In this document: positions 18,236-26,945 of the stretch, in pieces
Position numbering within the stretch: position 1 is the first letter of the stretch
Layout of the letters: every line of letters begins with the position of its first letter
Source of the DNA: Pseudomonas sp. PICF141
Lineage (GTDB): Bacteria > Pseudomonadota > Gammaproteobacteria > Pseudomonadales > Pseudomonadaceae
Assembly (NCBI RefSeq): GCF_002286815.1
Contig: NZ_MUNM01000037.1
Span: forward strand, 186,001 to 250,000
Length of the DNA stretch: 64,000 nucleotides
Reading direction: 5' to 3'
Position numbers and translations under genes: made by a program
Notes under the pieces: generated by a model
The model's database searches: none
What the model saw: the letters and a program-made list of their open reading frames with translations, nothing else
What the model was told of the DNA's origin: nothing

Positions 18236-19066
18236 ATGAGCAATTACGAAGGTCGCTGGACAACGGTCAAAGTGGAAATCGAGGAAGGCATTGCCTGGGT
18301 CATCCTCAACCGCCCGGAAAAACGCAACGCCATGAGCCCGACCCTGAACCGCGAGATGATCGACGTTCTGGAAACCCTGGAGCAGGATCCAGACGCCGGT
18401 GTACTGGTGCTGACGGGGGCGGGTGAAGCCTGGACCGCGGGCATGGACCTCAAGGAGTACTTCCGCGAAGTGGACGCCGGTCCGGAAATTCTTCAGGAAA
18501 AAATCCGCCGCGAAGCCTCTCAATGGCAATGGAAACTGCTGCGCATGTACGCCAAGCCGACCATCGCCATGGTCAACGGCTGGTGCTTCGGTGGCGGTTT
18601 CAGCCCGCTGGTGGCCTGCGATTTGGCGATCTGCGCCGATGAAGCGACTTTCGGCCTCTCGGAAATCAACTGGGGCATCCCACCAGGCAACCTGGTGAGC
18701 AAAGCCATGGCCGACACCGTGGGTCATCGTCAGTCGCTGTACTACATCATGACCGGCAAGACCTTCGGCGGGCAGAAAGCCGCGGAGATGGGCCTGGTCA
18801 ACGAAAGCGTACCCTTGGCGCAACTGCGTGAAGTGACGATCGAGCTGGCGCGTAACCTGCTGGAAAAAAACCCGGTGGTGCTGCGGGCGGCCAAGCACGG
18901 CTTCAAGCGTTGCCGCGAACTCACTTGGGAGCAGAACGAAGACTACCTGTACGCCAAGCTCGATCAGTCGCGCCTGCTGGATACCGAAGGTGGCCGCGAG
19001 CAGGGCATGAAGCAGTTCCTCGACGACAAGAGCATCAAGCCCGGTTTGCAGGCTTACAAACGCTGA
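18236..19066 (+). CDS. ech: Hydroxycinnamoyl-CoA hydratase-lyase (feruloyl-CoA to vanillin)
   Basis: Crotonase-fold enzyme that hydrates feruloyl- or coumaroyl-CoA and cleaves it to vanillin or 4-hydroxybenzaldehyde plus acetyl-CoA. The 276 residues match the P. fluorescens HCHL family: Ser123 and Glu143 (GFS and LSE) and Tyr75 and Tyr239 fall at the family's catalytic and substrate positions, with the oxyanion loop GWCFGGGFSPL. The ATG at 18236 gives MSNYEGRW and is chosen over an in-frame start 17 codons earlier that lacks family similarity. It is the first gene of ech-vdh-fcs-thiolase. Confidence 0.97.
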   Translation: MSNYEGRWTTVKVEIEEGIAWVILNRPEKRNAMSPTLNREMIDVLETLEQDPDAGVLVLTGAGEAWTAGMDLKEYFREVDAGPEILQEKIRREASQWQWKLLRMYAKPTIAMVNGWCFGGGFSPLVACDLAICADEATFGLSEINWGIPPGNLVSKAMADTVGHRQSLYYIMTGKTFGGQKAAEMGLVNESVPLAQLREVTIELARNLLEKNPVVLRAAKHGFKRCRELTWEQNEDYLYAKLDQSRLLDTEGGREQGMKQFLDDKSIKPGLQAYKR

Positions 19067-19194
19067 ACCCCGCGTTGAGATCAAGGCGAGCTGGCCGGGC
19101 GATCGAGCGTCCGCCAGCTGTTCGCCCCGGCGCCCAAGGCGCTACTGTGAACCCTCGACTGTATTCCCGATAAAGACAATAAAGAGGAATCACC

Positions 19195-20643
19195 ATGCTG
19201 GACGTGCCCCTGCTGATTGGCGGCCAGTCGTGCCCCGCCCAAGACGGTCGAACCTTCGAACGGCGTAATCCGGTGACCGGCGAAATCGTGTCGCGGGTTG
19301 CCGCTGCCACCCTGGAAGATGCCGACGCCGCGGTGGCTGCGGCCAAAGCGGCATTCCCCACCTGGGCGGCCCTGGCCCCCAATGAACGACGCACCCGGTT
19401 GCTGCGTGCGGCCGAGCAGTTGCAGGCCCGCAGTGCGGAATTCATCGCCGCCGCCGGCGAGACCGGTGCCATGGCCAACTGGTACGGTTTCAATGTGCAG
19501 CTGGCGTCGAACATGCTGCGTGAAGCGGCATCCATGACCACCCAGATCACCGGCGAAGTCATTCCCTCCGATGTACCCGGCAGCTTCGCCATGGCCCTGC
19601 GTCAACCGTGCGGCGTGGTGCTGGGCATCGCGCCCTGGAACGCCCCAGTCATCCTCGCTACCCGCGCTATCGCCATGCCGTTGGCCTGCGGCAACACCGT
19701 GGTGCTCAAGGCGTCGGAATTGAGCCCGGCGGTGCACCGGCTGATCGGCCAGGTGTTGCAGGACGCCGGCCTCGGTGACGGCGTAGTGAACGTCATCAGC
19801 AACGCGCCCCAGGATGCCGCGGCGATTGTCGAGCGGTTGATCGCCAACCCGGCGGTGCGACGGGTCAACTTCACCGGCTCGACCCATGTCGGGCGCATCG
19901 TTGGTGAATTGTCGGCGCGTCATCTCAAACCGGCGTTGCTGGAACTGGGCGGCAAGGCGCCGTTCCTGGTGCTGGAGGATGCCGACCTGGATGCAGCTGT
20001 GGAGGCCGCAGCCTTCGGTGCCTTCTTCAATCAGGGGCAGATTTGCATGTCCACCGAGCGCCTGATCGTCGATGCCAAGGTGGCCGATGCCTTTGTCGCC
20101 AAACTGGCGGCGAAGATCGCCACCTTGCCCGCCGGTAACCCCAACGCCGAAGGTTCGGTGCTGGGTTCCCTGGTGGACAGCAACGCTGGCGAACGGATCA
20201 AACTGCTGATCGACGATGCCCTCGACAAGGGGGCAACCCTGGTCACCGGAGGCCAGCTTGAGGGCAGCATTCTGCAGCCGACCTTGCTCGATGGCGTCAC
20301 CGATGCCATGCGCCTGTATCGCGAAGAGTCCTTCGGCCCGGTGGCGGTGGTGCTGCGCGGTGAGGGCGACGAAGATCTGCTGCGCCTGGCCAACGATTCC
20401 GAATTCGGCCTGTCGGCGGCGATATTCAGTCGCGACACCGGCCGCGCGTTGGCCCTGTCCCAGCGGGTCGAGTCGGGTATCTGCCATATCAACGGCCCGA
20501 CCGTGCACGATGAGGCGCAGATGCCTTTCGGCGGGGTCAAGTCCAGCGGTTATGGCAGTTTTGGCGGCAAGGCGTCCATCGAGCACTTCACCCAATTGCG
20601 CTGGGTGACCTTGCAGAATGGCCCGCGGCATTACCCGATCTGA
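19195..20643 (+). CDS. vdh: Vanillin dehydrogenase
   Basis: NAD(P)-dependent aldehyde dehydrogenase (482 residues) oxidising vanillin, and probably 4-hydroxybenzaldehyde, to the acids that feed VanAB and the protocatechuate branch. Key ALDH residues are present: Asn149 in APWNAP, general base Glu250 in ELGGKAPF and nucleophile Cys284 in NQGQICMSTER. The ATG at 19195 has an AGAGGAA site. It lies 128 bp after ech and 132 bp before fcs, so cotranscription is likely though spacing is loose. Close P. fluorescens relatives are called Vdh. Confidence 0.94.
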   Translation: MLDVPLLIGGQSCPAQDGRTFERRNPVTGEIVSRVAAATLEDADAAVAAAKAAFPTWAALAPNERRTRLLRAAEQLQARSAEFIAAAGETGAMANWYGFNVQLASNMLREAASMTTQITGEVIPSDVPGSFAMALRQPCGVVLGIAPWNAPVILATRAIAMPLACGNTVVLKASELSPAVHRLIGQVLQDAGLGDGVVNVISNAPQDAAAIVERLIANPAVRRVNFTGSTHVGRIVGELSARHLKPALLELGGKAPFLVLEDADLDAAVEAAAFGAFFNQGQICMSTERLIVDAKVADAFVAKLAAKIATLPAGNPNAEGSVLGSLVDSNAGERIKLLIDDALDKGATLVTGGQLEGSILQPTLLDGVTDAMRLYREESFGPVAVVLRGEGDEDLLRLANDSEFGLSAAIFSRDTGRALALSQRVESGICHINGPTVHDEAQMPFGGVKSSGYGSFGGKASIEHFTQLRWVTLQNGPRHYPI

Positions 20644-20775
20644 GCATCCGCCGCACCGTCGGGCGACGAATGCTTGAGGGCAATCGCTGCCCGCGTGCAG
20701 GCAGACATAACAATAAAGAGGCTGCAGCCACGCATTTGTGCGAGCCGGTGGTATGCCTTGATGGAGAGCAAGCAC

Positions 20776-22659
20776 GTGAGTTCCGAATTCAGATCGCCAC
20801 CCCAGACCGAAGCCAACACGCCGCGCTATCGCCAGGTGTCCATCGGCAATCCTGCGATCGAGGTCAGCGAAGAGCAAGGCATCCTGCATATGCGCTCCCT
20901 GGAACCCTTGGCCAAGTTGCCCGTACGTTTGCTCGACCGCCTGGTGCATTGGGCCCGGGTGCGCCCGCAACAGACCTTTATCGCGGCTCGTCAGGAAGGC
21001 GGTGATTGGCGCCGGGTGAGTTACGCCGAGATGCTGACCAGCGTCCGCGCCATTGCCCAAAGCCTGCTTTGTTATGGCTTGTCGGCCGAGCGACCGCTGG
21101 CGATCCTCTCGGGCAACGACATCGAGCATTTGCAGATTGCACTAGGCGCGATGTACGCCGGCATTCCCTATAGCCCGATTTCCCCGGCCTATTCGTTGTT
21201 GTCCCAGGATTTCGCCAAGCTGCGGCATGTCTGTGACCTGCTGCAACCGGGCCTGGTGTTCGTCAGCGACGCCGCGACCTATCAGCGGGCAATCGATGCG
21301 GTGCTGCCGGCCGAAACGCCGCTGATCACCGTGCGCGGTCAAATTCCTGGTCGCAATCAGGCGAGCTTTGCCAGCCTGCTGGAACAACCCGGCAGTGCCG
21401 AGGCCGATTGTGCTTTCACGGCTACCGGGCCGGACAGCATCGCCAAATTTCTGTTTACCTCAGGTTCGACCAAATTGCCCAAGGCGGTGGTCACCACCCA
21501 GCGCATGCTCTGCGCCAACCAGCAGATGTTGTTGCAAACCTTCCCGGTGTTCGGCGAAGAACCTCCGGTGCTGGTGGACTGGCTGCCGTGGAATCACACC
21601 TTCGGCGGCAGCCACAACGTCGGCATCGTGCTGTACAACGGTGGCACTTTTTACCTGGACGACGGCAAGCCGACCGTACAGGGTTTTGCTGAAACATTGC
21701 GCAACCTCAAGGAAATATCGCCCACCGCCTACCTGACCGTGCCCAAGGGCTGGGAAGAACTGGTCAACGCCCTGGAGCAGGATGGCGAGTTGCGCGAGCG
21801 TTTCTTCTCGCGCATGAAGCTGTTCTTTTTCGCTGCCGCCGGTTTGTCGCAACGGGTCTGGGATCGCCTGGACCGGGTCGCCGAACAGCATTGTGGCGAA
21901 CGCATTCGCATGATGGCCGGACTCGGCATGACCGAGGCGGCCCCGTCCTGCACGTTCACCACCGGGCCACTGTCCATGGCCGGCTACATTGGCCTGCCGG
22001 CTCCCGGTTGCGAAGTGCGGCTGGTACCGGTGGACGGCAAGCTGGAAGGACGTTTTCGCGGGCCGCATATCATGCCGGGCTACTGGCGTGCGCCGCAGCA
22101 GACCGCCGAGGTGTTCGACGAACATGGCTTCTACTGTTCCGGCGATGCGCTGAAACTGGCTGACGCCCGTGATCCGCAACTGGGACTGATGTTCGACGGG
22201 CGCATTGCCGAGGACTTCAAACTCAGTTCCGGCGTGTTTGTCAGCGTCGGCCCGCTGCGCAATCGCGCGGTGCTCGAAGGTTCTCCTTATGTTCAGGACC
22301 TGGTGGTGGCCGCGCCGGACCGCGAGTGCCTGGGGGCGCTGGTCTTTCCCCGGTTGTTTGAATGCCGACGTCTGGCCGGTTTGAGTGTCCACGCCAGCGA
22401 TGCCGAGGTTCTGGCCAGCGCGCCGGTGCGTCAGTGGTTCAGCGATTGGCTGCAACGGCTCAACCGTGACGCCACCGGGAATGCCAGCCGTCTGGAATGG
22501 ATCGCGCTGCTCGACGAACCCGCCTCCATCGACCGCGGTGAAATCACCGACAAGGGCTCGATCAACCAGCGCGCGGTGTTGCAGTGGCGCGCCGACAAGG
22601 TCGAGGCGCTGTATCGCGGCGAAGAACCTTCCATCTTGCGTGCCGGACCTTTGCCGTGA
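20776..22659 (+). CDS. fcs: Feruloyl-CoA synthetase
   Basis: Activates ferulate and coumarate to CoA thioesters with ATP, supplying Ech. It is an AMP-binding (ANL) enzyme: P-loop FLFTSGSTKLPKAV, the GLGMTEAAPS A5-type motif and the YCSGDA hinge-region motif are present, with MPGYWRAPQQT before the last. Two starts are plausible: the GTG at 20776 (627 residues) has GGAGAG 9 nt upstream, while the ATG at 20761 adds five residues but has no clear site; I chose the GTG. Its stop overlaps the start of the thiolase gene (GTGA). Confidence 0.92.
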   Translation: MSSEFRSPPQTEANTPRYRQVSIGNPAIEVSEEQGILHMRSLEPLAKLPVRLLDRLVHWARVRPQQTFIAARQEGGDWRRVSYAEMLTSVRAIAQSLLCYGLSAERPLAILSGNDIEHLQIALGAMYAGIPYSPISPAYSLLSQDFAKLRHVCDLLQPGLVFVSDAATYQRAIDAVLPAETPLITVRGQIPGRNQASFASLLEQPGSAEADCAFTATGPDSIAKFLFTSGSTKLPKAVVTTQRMLCANQQMLLQTFPVFGEEPPVLVDWLPWNHTFGGSHNVGIVLYNGGTFYLDDGKPTVQGFAETLRNLKEISPTAYLTVPKGWEELVNALEQDGELRERFFSRMKLFFFAAAGLSQRVWDRLDRVAEQHCGERIRMMAGLGMTEAAPSCTFTTGPLSMAGYIGLPAPGCEVRLVPVDGKLEGRFRGPHIMPGYWRAPQQTAEVFDEHGFYCSGDALKLADARDPQLGLMFDGRIAEDFKLSSGVFVSVGPLRNRAVLEGSPYVQDLVVAAPDRECLGALVFPRLFECRRLAGLSVHASDAEVLASAPVRQWFSDWLQRLNRDATGNASRLEWIALLDEPASIDRGEITDKGSINQRAVLQWRADKVEALYRGEEPSILRAGPLP

Positions 22660-23897
22660 GCGGTGCGGGGCAGTATTCGAGCTTTGGTGATGTCGCCATT
22701 TACGAAGCCCTGCGCACGCCTTGGGTCGACCTCGGCGGGGCCTTGGCTCAAGTCTCGCCGATCGATCTGGGGATCAAGGTCGGGCGCGAGGTATTGGCCC
22801 GCGCCGCTGTCGATCCGTCCTCGGTGGACAGCGTGCTCGCCGGCTCCGTGGCTCAGGCCAGTTTCGATGCTTACCTGCTGCCTCGACATATCGGCCTTTA
22901 CAGTGGCGTGCCGCAAGAGACTCCGGCGCTGGGGGTGCAGCGCATCTGCGCCACCGGTTTCGAACTCTTGCGGCAGGCCGCCAGGCAGCTGGATGACGGC
23001 GTGCAGCTGGCCCTGTGTGTGGCGGCCGAATCGATGTCGCGCAACCCGATTGCCGCCTACACCCACCGCTGTGGTTTCCGGCTCGGTGCCGAGGTGGCGT
23101 TCAAGGACTTTCTCTGGGAAGCCCTTTACGATCCGGCCCCAGGCGTAGACATGATCACCACCGCCGACAACCTGGCCCGGCGGCATGGCCTGAGCCGTGA
23201 AGAGGTGGATCGCTACGCGCTCGGCAGTCATCAACTGGCGTTGCAGGCGCAAACCGATGGTTGGTTCGAACCGGAATTGGTGGCGGTCGACAATGAGTGT
23301 TTTGATCTGGCCGGCTATCAGCCACGAAGAATTCAGTTGCCACGGGGCGTGGACCGCGTGACGTGCGACAGCCATCCACGGCCTACAGATCTGGACGCCT
23401 TGCGCCGATTGCGGGCGGTGCATGCCGGAGGTGTGCAAACGGCCGGCAACAGTTGCGCGGTGGTCGATGGCGCGGCGGCCGCGCTGGTGGGGCGAGCTTC
23501 TGCGGCGCGGCGTCCGGTGTTGGCTCATTTGCTGGCCAGTTCCGAGGTGGGCGTGGCACCGGAGTTCATGGGCATAGGGCCGGTGCCAGCCATCCAGTTG
23601 CTGCTGCAACGCCGCGGGCTGGCTCTTGGCGACATCGGCTTGCTGGAAATCAACGAAGCCCAGGCGGCGCAGGTGCTGGCCGTAGCGCAGGTGCTGGAAC
23701 TGGACGGCGACCGGCTCAACCGGCGGGGCGGCTCAATCGCCCTGGGGCATCCCTTGGCCGCCAGTGGATTGCGTCTGGTGCTGACCTTGGCCAGGCAACT
23801 GCGCGAGGGCAATCTGCGTTATGGCATTGCCGCCGCCTGTGTCGGCGGCGGGCAGGGCATGGCGCTGCTGATCGAGAACCCGGCCTATCAAGGCTGA
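22656..23897 (+). CDS. Thiolase of the ferulate cluster (beta-ketothiolase type)
   Basis: A 413-residue thiolase-family protein starting at a GTG that overlaps the fcs stop by four bases, so translation is coupled. The acylation Cys is Cys98 in QRICATG, the active-site His lies in GHPLAASG and the second Cys in ACVGGGQG. The usual NEAFA motif reads NEAQA, a departure seen in divergent thiolases. In other pseudomonads such a gene (aat) accompanies fcs-ech-vdh and is thought to serve an alternative beta-oxidative route, but it is dispensable where the retro-aldol Ech works. Its real substrate is uncertain. Confidence 0.87.
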   Translation: MSGAGQYSSFGDVAIYEALRTPWVDLGGALAQVSPIDLGIKVGREVLARAAVDPSSVDSVLAGSVAQASFDAYLLPRHIGLYSGVPQETPALGVQRICATGFELLRQAARQLDDGVQLALCVAAESMSRNPIAAYTHRCGFRLGAEVAFKDFLWEALYDPAPGVDMITTADNLARRHGLSREEVDRYALGSHQLALQAQTDGWFEPELVAVDNECFDLAGYQPRRIQLPRGVDRVTCDSHPRPTDLDALRRLRAVHAGGVQTAGNSCAVVDGAAAALVGRASAARRPVLAHLLASSEVGVAPEFMGIGPVPAIQLLLQRRGLALGDIGLLEINEAQAAQVLAVAQVLELDGDRLNRRGGSIALGHPLAASGLRLVLTLARQLREGNLRYGIAAACVGGGQGMALLIENPAYQG

Positions 23898-23981
23898 GGC
23901 AGGAACACCGCGGCTTCTGCCCAAGCCTGGCGTCACTATCTTGCGTTACTATGCAGGCCCACCTTTCTGGAAGTTGCCTGG

Positions 23982-24695
23982 ATGAGTAAGCCCGGTCAAA
24001 CGGTGCTGGTCGCATTGCGCAAGATGATCGCCTCGGGCGAGCTGGCGGCGGGCGAGCGGTTGATGGAAATCCCCACGGCGCAGCTGTTTGGCGTCTCGCG
24101 GATGCCGGTGCGCATGGCGTTCCGCACGCTGGAGCAGGAAGGCTTGCTGGTGCGCTTTGGCGGGCGTGGGTTTCAGGTGCGTTCGGTCAGCCCCGATGAC
24201 ATTGCCGGTGCGGTCGAAGTGCGGGGCGTACTCGAAGGCCTGGCGGCGCGCCAGACCGCCGAGCGCGGGCTCTCGGACGAAGCCCGGGCGACCCTCGAAC
24301 AATGCCTGGTGCAGGGTGATCAGCTGTTCGACAAAGGGTACGTGACCATAGAAGATTTGGAGGTCTATCACGACCTCAACATGCGTTTTCACGAGGTGAT
24401 CGTCGAAGGCAGCCACAACCCGGCGATCGCCGACGCCTTGGCACGCAACGATCATTTACCCTTCGCTTCGGTGACCGCCCTGGCTGTGGACCGCAACGAC
24501 ATGGTCCGGGAATACCGACGCTTCAACTATGCCCACATGCAACACCATTCGGTGTTCGATGCCTTGGTCAATCGCCAGGGCGCGCGTGCCGAATCGATCA
24601 TGCGCGAACACGCCAATGCCACGTTGCGCTATGCCGAGGTCTTCGGCTCAGCGAAGGCTGACGAGCGGATGAAGGTCATTCTCCGCTCGGAATAA
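23982..24695 (+). CDS. vanR: GntR-family regulator VanR
   Basis: A 237-residue FadR-subfamily GntR regulator. The N-terminal winged helix (residues 5-70) includes the recognition segment FGVSRMPVRMAFRTLEQEGLL; the C-terminal all-helical FCD effector domain starts near VRGVLEGLAARQ. It is convergent with vanBA, and two GGATCC-centred palindromes of the type bound by GntR-type VanR lie at the vanA promoter. By analogy it represses vanAB until vanillate binds. The ATG at 23982 is preceded by a weak GGA-like site. Confidence 0.88.
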   Translation: MSKPGQTVLVALRKMIASGELAAGERLMEIPTAQLFGVSRMPVRMAFRTLEQEGLLVRFGGRGFQVRSVSPDDIAGAVEVRGVLEGLAARQTAERGLSDEARATLEQCLVQGDQLFDKGYVTIEDLEVYHDLNMRFHEVIVEGSHNPAIADALARNDHLPFASVTALAVDRNDMVREYRRFNYAHMQHHSVFDALVNRQGARAESIMREHANATLRYAEVFGSAKADERMKVILRSE

Positions 24696-24705
24696 GCGCG
24701 GTTCA

Positions 24706-25656
24706 TCAGATATCCAGCACCAGCAGCGGCGTTTTCGAGCGCGAGCAGCAAGGGGTGAACTGGTCGTTGCAAGCCTGTTCATCCTCGGTGAGGAACAGGT
24801 CGCGATGTTCCGGCACGCCCTCCAGAACCCGAGTCAGGCAAGTGCCACAAATGCCCTGTTCGCAGGAAATGGCGATCTCGATGCCCTGGTCTTGTAGCAC
24901 TTGCACCACGCTCTTGTCGGCCGGCACCTCGAAGACCTGACCGCTGCTGGCGACTTTGATCGAGAAACTGCCATCGGCGCCAGTGTCGACGGGCACAGCG
25001 GCGAAGTACTCGCGGTGCAGGCATTGCTCGTGCCAGCCCTGCTTCTTGGCCGTGTCCAACACGTGCTGCATGAAGCCGCCGGGGCCACACACATATAAAT
25101 GAACGTCGCTCTGAGGCGTGGCCAGAACCTTGGCCGCGTCCAGCGCGGTGTCGGGTTCCTGATCGAAATGCAGGAATACCCTGTGGGCAAAAGGCGAGTG
25201 CTGCAGGCGTTCGACAAAGGCTGCACGGTCCCGTGATCGGGCACAGTAATGCAGCTCGAAATCCGCGCCGCTGTGGGCCAGTCGCTCGGCCATGCACAGG
25301 ATCGGCGTGATTCCGATACCGCCCGCAAACAGCAGACTGCGCCTGGCCTCATGGACCAGCGGGAACAGGTTGCGCGGTTCACTGATCGGCAGGCGCGTGC
25401 CGGGGTGGATCTGCTCGTGCATGGCCAGTGAACCACCGCGAGAGGCCGGATCCTTGAGCACGCCAATCAGGTAGCGATGGCGTTCTTCGGGGTGGTTGCA
25501 CAGGGAATATTGCCGGATCAAGCCGCCGGGCAGGTGCACATCGATATGCGCACCGGCGCTGAAGGTCGGTAGCGGTCGATCATCGACACTGGCCAGCTCG
25601 TAGCTGCAGATGTCTTGGGCTTCGTTGTTGCGCGATACCACCAGCACTTCGATCAT
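24706..25656 (-). CDS. vanB: Vanillate O-demethylase reductase subunit
   Basis: NADH-dependent reductase (316 residues) that passes electrons to VanA. Domain order is a flavin domain (RQYSLCNHPEE, FMN-binding), an NAD domain (FAGGIGITPILCMAERL) and a C-terminal plant-type 2Fe-2S ferredoxin with CEQGICGTCLTRVLEG plus a distal Cys (CNDQFTPCCS). The ATG at 25654-25656 overlaps the vanA stop (ATGA), so the two subunits are coupled. It ends 10 bp from the convergent vanR. Confidence 0.94.
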   Translation of the reverse strand: MIEVLVVSRNNEAQDICSYELASVDDRPLPTFSAGAHIDVHLPGGLIRQYSLCNHPEERHRYLIGVLKDPASRGGSLAMHEQIHPGTRLPISEPRNLFPLVHEARRSLLFAGGIGITPILCMAERLAHSGADFELHYCARSRDRAAFVERLQHSPFAHRVFLHFDQEPDTALDAAKVLATPQSDVHLYVCGPGGFMQHVLDTAKKQGWHEQCLHREYFAAVPVDTGADGSFSIKVASSGQVFEVPADKSVVQVLQDQGIEIAISCEQGICGTCLTRVLEGVPEHRDLFLTEDEQACNDQFTPCCSRSKTPLLVLDI

Positions 25657-26699
25657 GCCATTGACTCCTGCGTGGCCCGTTCCTTGGCAATCAGGCGCTC
25701 CAGAACACGGCGTGACTGCACGCCGCCGGCGTCAATATTGAGCTTGAGCAAGTTGCGCTGGGGATGGCTGAGCAGGTTCTGTTGCTGGCGTTCGAGCATC
25801 TCCAGGTCCTCGCTGAAAATCTTGCCCTGACCCTCGCGAATGCTCGCGGTCAAGGCTTCATCCTGCGGGTTGAAATTGCGCGCCATGCCCCAGAAGTACC
25901 AGATCGAGGTTTCGGTTTGCGGCGTGATGAAGTCGACGACGATACTCGACGCCTTGAACTGTTGGGGGGCGTGATAACCACCTTTTCCGGCATGGGCCAC
26001 ACCGACTTCGATCAGCACATGACTGGGCGGGGTGAAGCGGCAGATCTGCCAGCGGTCCACTGGTACATCGTCGGCCAGATTGTTGCCGCGCAGGGCCATG
26101 CGCCAGAAGGGCGGGGCCATGATGTTTTCCATGTGGCGGGCAGTGACCACCTCGTCGCCGTCGACCGTGGTCACCGGCGGCGCTTCGTCGATTTCCTTTT
26201 GGCCGATGCTGGACGCATGAACGTAGGTTTCGTGAGTCAGGTCCATCAGGTTGTCGATCATCAGGCGATAGTCGCACTGGATGTGGAACAGGCCGCCGCC
26301 ATAGGCCCACTCGTCGCTGACCGCCCATTCCAGATGATGGATCAGCGCCGGGTCGGCCAACGCCTGATCGCCGGGCCAGACCCAGATAAATCCGTAACGC
26401 TCGACCACAGCAAATGTCTTGTTGCACGGGAAGCCGCGAACCCGCTGCCCGGGCATTTCCACGGTCTTGCCGTCGCACCCCATCACCAGTCCGTGATAGC
26501 CGCACACCAGATTGCCGTTTTCCACGTAGCCCAAGGACAGCGGCGCGCCGCGATGCGGGCAGAAGTCCTCGACAGCCGCCACCTTGCCTTCGTGGCTGCG
26601 GTAAAAAACCATCTTTTCACCGCAGATCTGACGGCCCAATGGCTTGCCAGCGATTTCATCGGGCGTGCAGGCGACGTACCAAGTGTTCTTGGGGTACAT
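25653..26699 (-). CDS. vanA: Vanillate O-demethylase oxygenase subunit
   Basis: Rieske non-heme iron oxygenase (348 residues) that converts vanillate to protocatechuate and formaldehyde. The Rieske cluster ligands are Cys47-Pro-His49 and Cys66 with His69 (CGYH). The mononuclear iron site falls in the MIDNLMDLTHETYVH region with its Asp and two His. The ATG at 26697-26699 gives the standard MYPKNTWYVACTPDEI and has GGAGA upstream; a longer frame is dismissed. Two palindromes at 26731-26742 and 26793-26804 mark its promoter. Confidence 0.95.
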   Translation of the reverse strand: MYPKNTWYVACTPDEIAGKPLGRQICGEKMVFYRSHEGKVAAVEDFCPHRGAPLSLGYVENGNLVCGYHGLVMGCDGKTVEMPGQRVRGFPCNKTFAVVERYGFIWVWPGDQALADPALIHHLEWAVSDEWAYGGGLFHIQCDYRLMIDNLMDLTHETYVHASSIGQKEIDEAPPVTTVDGDEVVTARHMENIMAPPFWRMALRGNNLADDVPVDRWQICRFTPPSHVLIEVGVAHAGKGGYHAPQQFKASSIVVDFITPQTETSIWYFWGMARNFNPQDEALTASIREGQGKIFSEDLEMLERQQQNLLSHPQRNLLKLNIDAGGVQSRRVLERLIAKERATQESMA

Positions 26700-26730
26700 G
26701 GAGATTCTCCAAGGTTGTTTGTTGTTATTT

Positions 26731-26742
26731 AGTGGATCCATT
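26731..26742 (-). promoter_or_regulatory. VanR operator 1, overlapping vanA -10
   Basis: AGTGGATCCATT, near-palindromic, centred 37 bp upstream of the vanA start. It overlaps the proposed -10 (GCTAAT on the minus strand, 26740-26745). GntR-type VanR proteins elsewhere bind GGATCC-centred palindromes. Confidence 0.65.
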
Positions 26743-26769
26743 AGCGGTGATTTTCGGCGGTATTGTCAA
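26740..26769 (-). promoter_or_regulatory. vanAB promoter
   Basis: Minus-strand TTGACA (26764-26769), 18-nt spacer, GCTAAT (26740-26745), between the two operator palindromes. Confidence 0.6.
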
Positions 26770-26792
26770 ATTAAATCTGCTTTTAAAGATTT

Positions 26793-26804
26793 AATGGATC
26801 CATT
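26793..26804 (-). promoter_or_regulatory. VanR operator 2, upstream of vanA -35
   Basis: AATGGATCCATT, a perfect 12-bp palindrome, 62 bp (about six helical turns) from operator 1. Same-face spacing would allow two dimers to cooperate by looping. Confidence 0.65.
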
Positions 26805-26945
26805 GACGGTTTGTTAGCGCTCCCGGATCAGTTGCGGCGGGAATCTCTGAAATCCCGCACCATCCGGTCGCCAGGAAATTGAGTGCACGCTAAGATCGCC
26901 TGCAAACGCTTCGACGCCATCGAGGCACTTTCACGGGGCTCTGTA

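Noticed and set aside
19081..21129. 682-codon minus-strand ORF opposite vdh and fcs
   Set aside because: GC-rich antisense frame spanning two real genes; no motif or ribosome site.
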